NCBI GenBank assembly: GCA_000787465.1
Contig: JSYX01000054.1
Coordinates: forward strand, 1-64,000
Source: Thermomucor indicae-seudaticae
Lineage: Eukaryota > Mucoromycota > Mucoromycetes > Mucorales > Lichtheimiaceae
DNA: 64,000 nucleotides
Direction: 5' to 3'
The notes beneath the pieces were generated by a model. That model ran no database searches, had not been told where the DNA came from, and worked only from the letters and a program-made list of their open reading frames with translations. The position numbers and the translations under genes are program-made. This document shows, in pieces, positions 55,317-64,000 of this stretch; position 1 is the stretch's first letter; each line of letters begins with the position of its first letter.

Positions 55317-56312
55317 ATGACGATATTATTTGCATTTGGTTCGAACGGCAGTGGTCAACTAGGCGTGGGTCATAAAGAAGACGTGAGAGAACCGCAACGT
55401 TGTATTGGAATTCCCGAGGACGATCCGATCGTGAAAGTGCAAGGTGGCGGCAATCACGCGGTGGCTCTGACTCAGAGTGCAAGAATTTACATTGCTGGCG
55501 ACGATGGTAGCGGGATGGAAGGCAGCACGACGTTCGTTCCTCTACCGGGTCAATGGCGCGATTTTGCGTGTGGCTGGTCATTTACGATTCTTGTTAGTCA
55601 AGAAGGGCGTGTTTACGGATTTGGCTCAGGGCGATTTGGAGAATTAGCTGGACCAACTCGGACACGAGAGCCTGTGGAAATCGAAGTGGAAGGTGCCGAT
55701 GCCATTACAACGGTCGCATGTGGATGGCGACATGTGGTCGCGATAGATCAGCAAGGACGCGTGTTTGGCTGGGGCTGGAGCCGCCACGGACAGCTACTTC
55801 ACCAAAGCGACGATGAGAAGAAAGTCATTCAAAACCCGCGAATGATTCCTATGCCACAGCGGATCGTACAGGTTGCATGTGGACACGTTTTTACTTTGCT
55901 CAGAGGCTTGGATGGAACCTTGTATGGGTTCGGATCCAACAAGTACAAGCAGCTGGATGATTTAGGGTTGTCGACGAAGGCTTCCTGGATATCGACAGGA
56001 TGGCACCATGTTGCTGTTGCTGTTGCGTCTTCTGACGGTAGTACTTTAAAGTGCTGGGGTCGCAATGACCACGGACAAACCGGTCAAGGTCAGCCTTTGC
56101 AAGGACCAGTGGATCAATTCGTATGTGGCTCGGAGCATGTGCTAGCACTGCAGGATAACAAGGTGTTTGCGTGGGGATGGAATGAGCACGGCAACTGTGC
56201 TTCAAATCAAAAGTCTGTCTTTACGCCATTTGAGGTGCCATTACCCAAAGGAACAGTGGCTGTTATCGGTGCAGGTTGCGCCACTTCATGGATCGGTCTT
56301 GAACACACATAA
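55317..56312 (+). CDS. ATS1: RCC1-repeat protein, ATS1-like (331 aa)
   Basis: A single exon with six to seven RCC1-type blades: FAFGSNGSGQLGVGH, KVQGGGNHAVALT, FACGWSFTILVSQEGRVYGFGSG, VACGWRHVVAIDQQGRVFGWG, VACGHVFTLLRGLDGTLYGFGSN, STGWHHVAVAV, CWGRNDHGQTGQG, and VCGSEHVLALQDNKVFAWGWNEHGNC. The full propeller fills the protein with no added domain. Yeast Ats1 (333 aa) has this architecture and works with Kti11/Dph3 in tRNA wobble modification and diphthamide synthesis; RCC1 itself is longer with a nuclear basic tail. The Ats1 assignment rests on size and repeat layout, so another small RCC1-like protein cannot be excluded. Confidence 0.78.
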   Translation: MTILFAFGSNGSGQLGVGHKEDVREPQRCIGIPEDDPIVKVQGGGNHAVALTQSARIYIAGDDGSGMEGSTTFVPLPGQWRDFACGWSFTILVSQEGRVYGFGSGRFGELAGPTRTREPVEIEVEGADAITTVACGWRHVVAIDQQGRVFGWGWSRHGQLLHQSDDEKKVIQNPRMIPMPQRIVQVACGHVFTLLRGLDGTLYGFGSNKYKQLDDLGLSTKASWISTGWHHVAVAVASSDGSTLKCWGRNDHGQTGQGQPLQGPVDQFVCGSEHVLALQDNKVFAWGWNEHGNCASNQKSVFTPFEVPLPKGTVAVIGAGCATSWIGLEHT

Positions 56313-56516
56313 AGACAAATGGTATTCTACTGTATTCAAAGACGAGTCCGGATAGATAATAGACGCGGTTGCCCAACACCATTGCTCGGAAAATCATTCA
56401 ACTAGGGCATCAAGCCGATCGTTATCAAAATGGGCGAACACTGTATTTACAAAAAAAGTAGTTATATCATATTAACATACATTGTACAAGAAACAAGTGG
56501 AGTAATATCGTGGGGA

Positions 56517-59269
56517 TTATCCTTCACAGGCTGCAATGAAATCCGGAGGTGGATTCCTTTTCTTTTTCTTTTTCTTCTTCGTCTTCTTTGAGCTACTTGA
56601 AGGTTCTGGTGTCAAACTCTCAAAGACTAGGAAATCCCCGCCAGCGAGCATGTTTGTCGTTGGAGATGACGGTCGAGAATCACTCTCTGACGAGTAGCAG
56701 CTCTCTTCACCAGAAGAAGAATGAATAGAGTTACGTCGGGATTGGTGATTGCTTTGATATCCAGGTTCATCCGTCCTATCCGTATCGTCAAATCCTAAAC
56801 AATGAGCGACTAAATGCCCACCGCCCGCTTTAGCATTATGCCAGTAACGCTAAGCATGATTGATGTGTTACGTACAGTCGCTTCCCAGATCGATGCCAGA
56901 CATATCATCCGCACTGTCCGCTGCACCGCCCATTAATGGCAACGTAGCGCTGTTGTAGGAAGAAAACATGATGGAAGGCCTCAATGGTGGGATAGGACCT
57001 AAATGGGGTGCCGGTCGTGCGCACGATTCCAAGTTCCAAGGATACTTAGTTTCTGTCTGCGCGAGCGTATCCGCTCTGAGGGAGATTTTTGGTTCAGAAT
57101 GCCTGCCACGTGCACGAATAAATCGTATTCAACATTTTACCTCAAAGTCGGCAAAAACTCTTGGAACCGTGGATGTGAAGACATAATACGATGCACAAGA
57201 CCAGAGTTATCAGCATCAGACATTAGCCTTAAATGATTGAGCATCAAGAGGATAAAGCCGCGAATGTCTTTGAAGGCCTGTGAGTATTCTCAAGTCACAA
57301 CCGCAGTTGCCCCTTCAGAAGCTGGTACGTTACCTGTAAGTTCTGACTTGTTCTCGTAGACATCGATCATTCGCGTCACCAATTTCTGCTTCCGGAGCAA
57401 GACTGTCAGCGACGGCTCATAATTGATGTTCAGCATGCAGACAAATATCCGATAAAATAATGTATGATAGATACTGCTCGATCTGTTCTCCATACGGGTT
57501 AACTGGATGATTTCTTCCAGATAATAACGTATTATGCGTGCTTACGTTTTCTCGAAGAAGGAATTCACAAGTATGCGCCAAAATACAGGTGGTATCCTGT
57601 CGAGCACCCGTACTTTATCTGGTGAATCAGGTAGCGTATGATAGATCACTTCCAATAACTCCAAATCTGTTATAGTCAGCGGGCACCTAAAAGCCAAAGG
57701 TTACGGGGCCGTCTTTTTACTTGTTGGTACATCCCGGTCTACTCACTGCTTTGTAGAGTTTGAATTACGTCCTTGGATGACTATTTCGCAAATATCGGGT
57801 ATATGTTCTGAAAGCAATTGCCGCGTACGGATGCAGACTGAATACAGCGGTCCTTGGATAGGCTGTAGCGTAGAAGACGCTCTAGTTGGCGGTGAACCAC
57901 TTTTGAAATATTGTTAGTTACAATCTTAAGCTTTGCTGCCTACAGGCAGACATACCAGGTAACAAGCGCCCGCAAAACTCTAATACCTTGATTATGGATT
58001 CTGGATGGCCGGGTATTTGCAATATGCTACAAGTCAATAGGGATGAATTATGTCACAGTCGTTGCTCCTTTTTAGCAGAATCAAACCTCAACCAGTGTTT
58101 TCAGTATATGAGAGCCATCTTCGTTCTGAATCTCCTTAAACAACACTTGACTGCCGTCAATTTGTGATCCTTCTTCAATTATCCTTAGCAGCAAATCCAA
58201 TGCCCCTTCTACAAAATCTGGGTGCTCTAATAACATGATTTTCAGCGCTAGCTCTTTTCTTTGTCGCAAATTCAACATGATTGCACATACGCTTTATGTC
58301 AAACGCCGTCAAGAACCATTTTATGAACCCTAATTCAGCAAGACGCGCATGGCACTCTTCTCGTTTTTGGCGTGTTTCCGGTTCCGCATCGCGCGGAAAG
58401 AGCAAGGCCAACACTGCATCCAGCACTTGCCCATGCCCCACGTACGGCATCATATAGTCCATCAACAAGCTCGCGCTATCCTTCATAATAACCAGGTCCA
58501 ATATCTCCAAGGGATGTCTTCGCACCAGATGCTGAAATATCTTGCCAAAATGGTTCAAGTTCCCTTGCGAGCGCGGCAGAAACACGTCCAGCAAACGAGT
58601 GGCTTTTTTTTTCAGTATAATCAATCAGCAAAGGCATAGAAGAAGAGCGTATATCCTGGTAATAATGCAAGTGGAAATTTACCAATCGTCCCAAGTCGCG
58701 CATCCTGCACTCGGTAATGGTTTATAGACGTGCCACAAAGTAATTCCATGGCGTGATATGATCGTTTGACTGCCAAAACATCTTGCACGTCGCGAGTGTG
58801 CGCTGCATAACGAACCTTTTCAGCGAGAGATATCGAGCGCAGGTCTATCTCTTGTGACGACGATGCCTCCTCCAGCCGAGTAATATGGGACATGAAGATA
58901 TCCATCATGCCTAAATCAGCTTTAGTTAACTAAAACGCGAGGGGGGCGAGCGAGTTTCTGATAGAGAATGTTACCGTCGAGCAAAAGGACGCTGACTATT
59001 TTTGCGTCCATCCGCGGTGAAGAAAGCTGTAATAACTTTTGGATAAGGGAGGCCGAGGTCGCTTTAAAGTCAGGGTCGTCGTCTACGGTATTATTAGGCT
59101 TTTTACTGTTATCGTCTGGAGTCGGCCCTTCGCCATCAGTTGCTGACGATGAGCCCTCAATCCCAGCAACGCAAACCGAATCTTTCGGACCATTATGGCC
59201 TGAATTCAGATCGTGATTCACATCAAGTAATGCGCGTTTCAAAGGTGAGTTTGTCTCTTCATCGCCCAT
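56517..59269 (-). CDS. SAPS-domain phosphatase regulator (PP6/SIT4-associated)
   Basis: A multi-exon gene. The first exons are 58975-59269, 58683-58910 and from 58602 downward, and the stop is at 56517-56519. The N-terminal part is acidic. Helical SAPS-like segments follow: TSASLIQKLLQLSSPRMDAK, EKVRYAAHTRDVQDVL, KIFQHLVRRHPLEILDL, ALDLLLRIIEEG, then IYHTLFYRIFVCMLNIN...LVTRMIDVYENK and RGFILLMLNHLRLMSDAD. Their order and the RGF/RGY motif match the SAPS repeats of PPP6R and yeast Sap proteins, which target PP6/Sit4 phosphatase. The C-terminus is Ser-rich with a Lys run and ends in PPPDFIAACEG. The N-terminal ID[T/L]LL block of human PPP6R was not found, so the gene may start further upstream. 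Middle exon edges are not fixed. Confidence 0.68.
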
Positions 59270-62200
59270 TGAACAGAGTGCTGCACAGCAGGGAAAAAAG
59301 GCTGGAAAATTTTGAGTTGGAGCGGTTTTCTGGTTTCAAGTCCGAGATGGTTGCAGAAACCTTCTTTTGCGTTACCGAAGATCCGGATGCATTTTACGAC
59401 GAAGATCATGCAACATTATTAATCTTCCCCGTGAGGTTCTCCAGAGCGCTCTTCTCTTGTGAAACGCGTAAAAGACGCATATTTAAATCGAATGCGATTT
59501 GGAGCACTGATCGCTTTATCCGAATTACGGCCTGAACCCAGTAATCAACATCGGGTCGCAAGTTGCGTTTCTGTGGCAACAAATTACGGCTTCCAAGGAA
59601 CGTTACCGACTTTTTGGAAAACAATATTCCTCTTGACCTAAATGCAAGAAAGGGGTGGAACTTAAAAGAATATGCTTTTCCTCAAGCATGAACAACAGAA
59701 TAATCGAACGAATATGTTCGTACTTTTTAAAGCTTAAAGAATTTCCAATTTGATCACGACGTGGACATCTTAGCCAAGACCAGGCGGACGAACACGGACT
59801 TTTTGGTCTATCTCATGATGCCATCGACCTTGATTGTGAGCTGCTGGATTTTTGCACGGTTTTGGCGGCCAGAGCGACAGTGGTTTCTTTATCTTGCCAG
59901 GCATATGGTGCCGTCGGTAGACTTTGTTTGTGGAGAGACTACAATGATATAGTTTTCTGAAATAAATCGAGTATTACATATGAATTACTAGTTGGAACAA
60001 CTACATTGCTGCTGGCATGATTTCATAGAAATTTCACTTGATTGTGCAATTTCTGAACGGCTGTGGCAAGCGCATCGACAATAAATAGCATGAAGTTTCT
60101 CAGTTACTTCTAGTCAGCCGTCCATGTCAACGTTCAGTAATGACGCGATCTCAGCGAAGCTAATAGAATTAACAGGAAACTACAAAGGTTAGCTAATTTT
60201 TCCCTGCAGTGATATCCTTTGTTTCAATTGAAAAGGAACCCGTCATATCAACTGCGGACTATTGCTTGCATTGCCTACCAGAAAGACCGTGGTTGACCAG
60301 TCAAGCTTTATGACGATACATTAATGGTCAAGTCTTCTTCTTCGTCTCCATTTTCCCAAATCCCGTCTTTTCCAAATCGCCAGTTTTTTCTTCTCGCAAT
60401 GAAAGCTTATCTAACATTGATATACTTTTCTTTGCCTTGAATTGCATGAAACTGTGGAAAAGTACTGCTTCCAGAGAGTCAGCAGTACTAATAACAATCG
60501 ATTCGTGCACTAATTAAACTTTGGGAGTTTCAGAAAACTTGAATCGTCATTGGGTGATGGGCAGCACATGTAAGCGACAGATACAAGAAGAGAAAGCAAG
60601 AAGCGTAAGTAGTGCCTTAAATGTTACAAGCATAAATACAGATCGAGAGTCTTTGAGCAAGCATAGTGTCAAAGTTGACGAGTGTGTAACGAGTCAATAT
60701 ATGAAAAAAGGGGGCGGAAAAATTTCGGGCCGAGCTCCGAGAGACCATGTCAAAATCGATAAAGCAAAACGGAAACACCGAAAAATTTCAAGGAAATGGT
60801 GGGAAGAGAAAATAGTGTTAAAAGCAAAGAGGAAGTGCGCAAAGGGAAAAGGAAAAGGAAAGGGGAAAGGGGAAATGGTCAATTCATAAGAAAAGCATTG
60901 GAAATAAATATCGCGGAATGTCGTGCTCAGAATAGTCAAAAATAAGATAGAAAAGAACTATCGGGTGGTCGAGTTGGCTAAGACGTTAGTCTTTGAACCC
61001 GAGGCTTGGTAGTTCGACTGTCGCAGAGTGCAGGCCTGTGGAGGACAGCTGGTGGCGTTAGGTGTAAGGAATCAGTTCACTGGTCACCTGCTCCTGGGTC
61101 GCTACGCATGTGAGTTCGATTCCCATCCTGCAGAATCATGGCTTTTGCTTAAAAAAGGATAGTGCCAGCGATTGACTTACGCGACTGCGCCTTTGGTCCT
61201 TTCTCTAGGATATAGGAATGTACTTCAAAAGGTTGAACAGCGCACAAAGATGTGAAACCAGATGGATAGTGGACTCTGTCAAGACCAAGTCCTTGTTATC
61301 TTGGACAAATTGGCAAGTGGTTGCAAAACCAAGCGCGCAAAGGCAAGTATCTTTTCAAGAGTGTGGAGAAGACCTGAAGGCAGTCCTTTCTGCAAATGAA
61401 CGAAGCCGCCGCAGTCAGTAGCAAGGTGAAACCCAAGCCCAACACCAGCAGTAGCAGACAAGACCGAAGCAAAAACCTGTTTCTAGTGAGAAAGGAATCA
61501 TAATGAGGCATATATTTGACCCGTTGCCGCAAAGACACTGAGTGTCAGCAGCAGGAAACGAAAACATTTGACAAAGTGGTAGACGCAACGTGGAAATGCG
61601 GGATAATTCGTCTCTCCTGATCACTAAGGAATTCTGCGGTTTCCAGAGCACCGAAGAATGATGTCTCGCCAAGGTTTTATTCGGACTATCGACGTTTCAA
61701 CGGCATCACGACAAGGATCGCACATCGTTTGCCCATAATTGGTGACACGCTACGCAGTCCGCACAAAACGCAATTTTTCTTGACCTTACCTCCAGCTGGC
61801 CGAAGATTTAACTGGACAATGAGAGTAAGTAAAAAATACCATTTATCTGCCGGAAAGGCCTCTATAAGATTACAACGGAATAAAACGTAACCACTATATC
61901 GTATTGCCCAAAGTATTTTTTGCTTTTACAGTTATTTCTATCGCGCACCCACGATAAAAAGCTTCGTAATTGTCACTATTGGTAATACTTTCGGTTCCTT
62001 GCGGTAGGTAATGTTGTCTTCTTCTTTGGAAAATCGATAATACACCATGGGAAATAAAACGAAATACGTATGTGACAAAGAAGAAAATCAATATGCGAGA
62101 AAGTACATTTTCGCGTTTTTTTTTATGATTTTTCCCATGGTGATAAATCAGGAAATGGAATCCTTGAAAACCATGATTAGAAGTTGAATACGAAAACGAT

Positions 62201-62368
62201 GATAGAACACAAGCAGATTGTGATAAGCACAGTGACTGAAAGATATCCATCAACTAGTCAAGAACCACAGGCATGTTGGGATCTATTTGTCGGAGTGACG
62301 GTCGCTTTCGGCGGCTGCATTTGCCCCTTTTCAGGCAGTGGACGAAGCGGGGATTCGTCCTCCGGAAA
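59270..62368. other. Three-kilobase region without a supported protein gene
   Basis: Contains the Pol III-type element described separately and a purine-rich simple tract (GGAAAA/GGGGAAA units, about 60846-60875) inside an ATG-poor basic open frame. A plus-strand fragment at about 59778-59958 has an F-box-like pattern ending LCLWRDYND, possibly a remnant. A plus-strand frame at 61218-61421 (67 codons) is unrecognised. Nothing else could be supported. Confidence 0.35.
60959..61146 (+). ncRNA. Candidate Pol III-transcribed, tRNA-related element
   Basis: An A-box match (tggtcgagttgg, 60966-60977) sits seven bases into a tRNA-like 5' end. It is followed by an anticodon-loop-like ctttgaa and, 34 bases after the A box, a B-box-like agttcgactg (61011-61020). 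A second, better B box (agttcgattcc, 61114-61124) occurs about 100 bases later, and a TTTT terminator at 61143-61146. The acceptor stem does not pair with either 3' end, so this is not a normal tRNA. A degenerate tRNA, a tRNA-derived SINE or another Pol III transcript are the options. Confidence 0.4.
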
Positions 62369-64000
62369 ATGGATGCTGTTGGCAGCAATCGGCCGAATGA
62401 AGCAAACTTGATCGACAAGAACAATGATAAGCAATTGCCGTCCGTTCAAAACTCTCCGGAAGAAGGAAAAGACAGCTCTAGTACATCGCATGACGAAACG
62501 CCAAACAAGGAACTTTCTGCACTTGCCGAACTCGACTTGTTCCTACAGACGTCCACAGAGGAAGTACGTCAAATATGTCATCGTTACATGAATGTCAGCT
62601 CCAACTTGCGGGTTTGCCTTAGGAGAGTAGCGAAATAGCATTGCAAAGCAGTCGGGCTGATGACGTTGACGATCTTGATTTCAACACTATCACGTTGGAT
62701 GAAGTCGACGGTAAGAGTACGGGTACCCGTGCCCGAAACGCCCATTGTTTATGTAAAAAGCGATACGTAGACCGGATATCGGCTTTCCAGGAGGACGAAT
62801 TTGTGCGTCAGGCGTTAGAAAGTGGGATGGATCTAAGAGAATACGCTCGAAAGATTGAACAGGAGCGCCAAAATGTTCAAAAGGAATTGGAGTTCGATTG
62901 TAATTGTTGCAGAGAAATTAACAAACTGTGAGCAAGAATCTTATTCTGGCTTTTAGATGCTCGGCAGATACGAAACTTTGTCGATTTACACTCTGAATTC
63001 GAGGTAAGCCAGGTTAACAATGACGCACGAAAGCAATGGACGTAAAGTAAAAGAGGATTATAGGCTTGCGACGAAGTACTCGGACGAATGGAGGAGCTTT
63101 TGAACGTCTTCCAGAGTGACCTGGGAAACATAAGCGGGGAAATTAGGACTCTGCAGGAGCGTTCTTCACGGATGAGCGTTCGGTTGAAGAATCGTAAGGT
63201 AAGTTAAGTTAGAACCGATGCTGTTAATGAATTGCCACCAATTCTCTTTACTGCCTATCGCTTCGGAAAGGCTGTTGAAACAAAATTGTCAAAAGCACTT
63301 CGTGGGATGGTTATTCCGCCTGAAGGCATCAAGTGAGTAAAGCTGGACGACATTTCGCGTATGAAAAAGGAATAATAACTGAAATGGTCTAGGAAAATCA
63401 CAGAGGGGGAAATAGACGAAGTGTGGCTGCAATATCTCTTGGGTATCAATCAGCAGATGAGGTTTGTCAAGGCAAATCAGAACAAACCGATAAAGGCACT
63501 ACGAAACATTGGGCCTGAGCTGGAGAAATTGCGGCTCAAAGCATCTTCAACCATCCGCGACTTTTTCATCGATAAAATCAACGCCCTCCTTGTTCCCAAT
63601 ACAAATGTGCAAATAATGCAGCAATCCGTGTTCCTTAAATACAAGGAGCTCCACCAGTTTGTTATGGAACGGCATCGGGATGCTGCTACGGAGATTCGTC
63701 AGACTTACATAAATGCACTAAAATGGTATTTCCACAACCATTTCGAGCGATATAGTAAAGGATTGTCGAAACTCCAGGTACGGAAGCTATGCCCTGTCCG
63801 TTCTTTCTCAAAGTTAACAATTGACTGCAAAGACCATAACCGCAGATAAATCTGATCTGATTGGTGTTGAAGAACACGGACGCAAAGGTGACATGTGGGA
63901 GTAGAATATTCAGTTTCACTGTTCATTAACATCCGCTTTAGGACTTTTTAGCGGAAAGATGACACTGAAAGACAAGAGCAATGTGTTCGCGCTCGGCGAT
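62369..64000 (+). CDS. VPS52: GARP/EARP complex subunit VPS52, truncated by the window edge
   Basis: Exons 62369-62563, 62623-62710, 62771-62899, 62957-63003, 63064-63198, 63271-63332, 63393-63777, 63833-63887 and from 63942. The N-terminal part has DLDLREYARKIEQE-like sequence (GMDLREYARKIEQERQNVQKE). RMEELLNVFQSDLGNISGEI and the coiled coil RSSRMSVRLKNRK come next, then GMVIPPEGIKKITEGEIDE. The highly conserved block TNVQIMQQSVFLKYKELHQF is followed by YSKGLSKLQ, then GLFSGKMTLKDKSNVFALGD at the edge. VPS52 tethers endosome-derived vesicles at the trans-Golgi together with Vps51, Vps53 and Vps54. Roughly the first 380 codons are present and the remainder lies beyond 64000. Confidence 0.93.

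Noticed and set aside
60521..60889. 122-codon lysine-rich plus-strand frame
   Set aside because: No ATG at its start, and its end is a GGAAAA/GGGAAA simple repeat; no sign of selection.
60959..61146. A normal tRNA gene with a long intron
   Set aside because: The 5' heptamer does not pair with sequence after either B box, and the anticodon stem has mismatches.
1..64000. CRISPR array, bacterial operons, phage or integrative elements
   Set aside because: No regularly spaced repeats, no bacterial gene layout, and spliced eukaryotic genes throughout.

Overview
The window is nuclear DNA of a filamentous fungus, most likely an early-diverging one (Mucoromycota, probably Mucorales). Genes are packed on both strands, broken by many short introns (about 50-80 nt), and lack any bacterial operon or ribosome-binding-site signal. 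The gene content is fungal (chitin synthase, Skn7, an Mcm1-type MADS protein, IST1, VPS52, ATS1-like). It also includes families that are patchy or absent in yeasts: a PEN-2 gamma-secretase subunit, BLOC-1 subunit 4, NOSIP, SAAL1, TTC9 and a perilipin-like protein. Exon models were built by hand from splice signals, frame continuity and family resemblance. No alignment or transcript data were available.

Layout. 1-4 kb: two tandem small secreted peptides, PET117, and an S27a ribosomal fusion whose ubiquitin part is strongly diverged. 4-11 kb: a UBC7/UBE2G2-type E2, a PFA4-like DHHC palmitoyltransferase, an F-box protein, a TTC9-type TPR protein, and a DUF202 membrane protein overlapping the TPR gene tail to tail. 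12-20 kb: a PA-TM-RING E3, a YEATS/Taf14-AF9 protein and a class IV-type chitin synthase. 20-27 kb: a RhoGEF ending at its DH domain, a TMEM41-like protein, the prenylcysteine methyltransferase ICMT and, divergently, IST1. 27-31 kb: Mcm1-like, Skn7 and NOSIP on the minus strand. 31-38 kb: TMEM70-like, RGS, cold-shock, BLOC1S4, a small unknown and a tandem-CWCH2 zinc-finger gene. 40-44 kb: Vip1-like RRM, ATP synthase gamma and perilipin-like genes. 44-51 kb: an unknown gene, PEN-2, a VPS9 Rab5 GEF, SAAL1-like and a six-kelch protein. 51-55 kb is gene-poor. 55-64 kb: ATS1-like RCC1 protein, a SAPS phosphatase regulator, a Pol III-type element and VPS52, which runs off the right edge.

Themes. 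Several genes act in endosome and Golgi traffic (IST1, VPS9 GEF, BLOC1S4, VPS52). Others act in lipid modification of proteins (DHHC enzyme, ICMT), ubiquitin handling (E2, two RING-type proteins, F-box, diverged ubiquitin fusion), mitochondrial respiration (PET117, TMEM70-like, ATP synthase gamma) and stress or cell-wall control (Skn7 beside an Mcm1-like gene, chitin synthase, RhoGEF). Nothing indicates a multi-gene defence island or a biosynthetic cluster. The most unusual points are the diverged ubiquitin on S27a, a fungal PEN-2, the paired secreted peptides, three GC-AG introns (two in neighbouring genes) and a 9-nt microexon.
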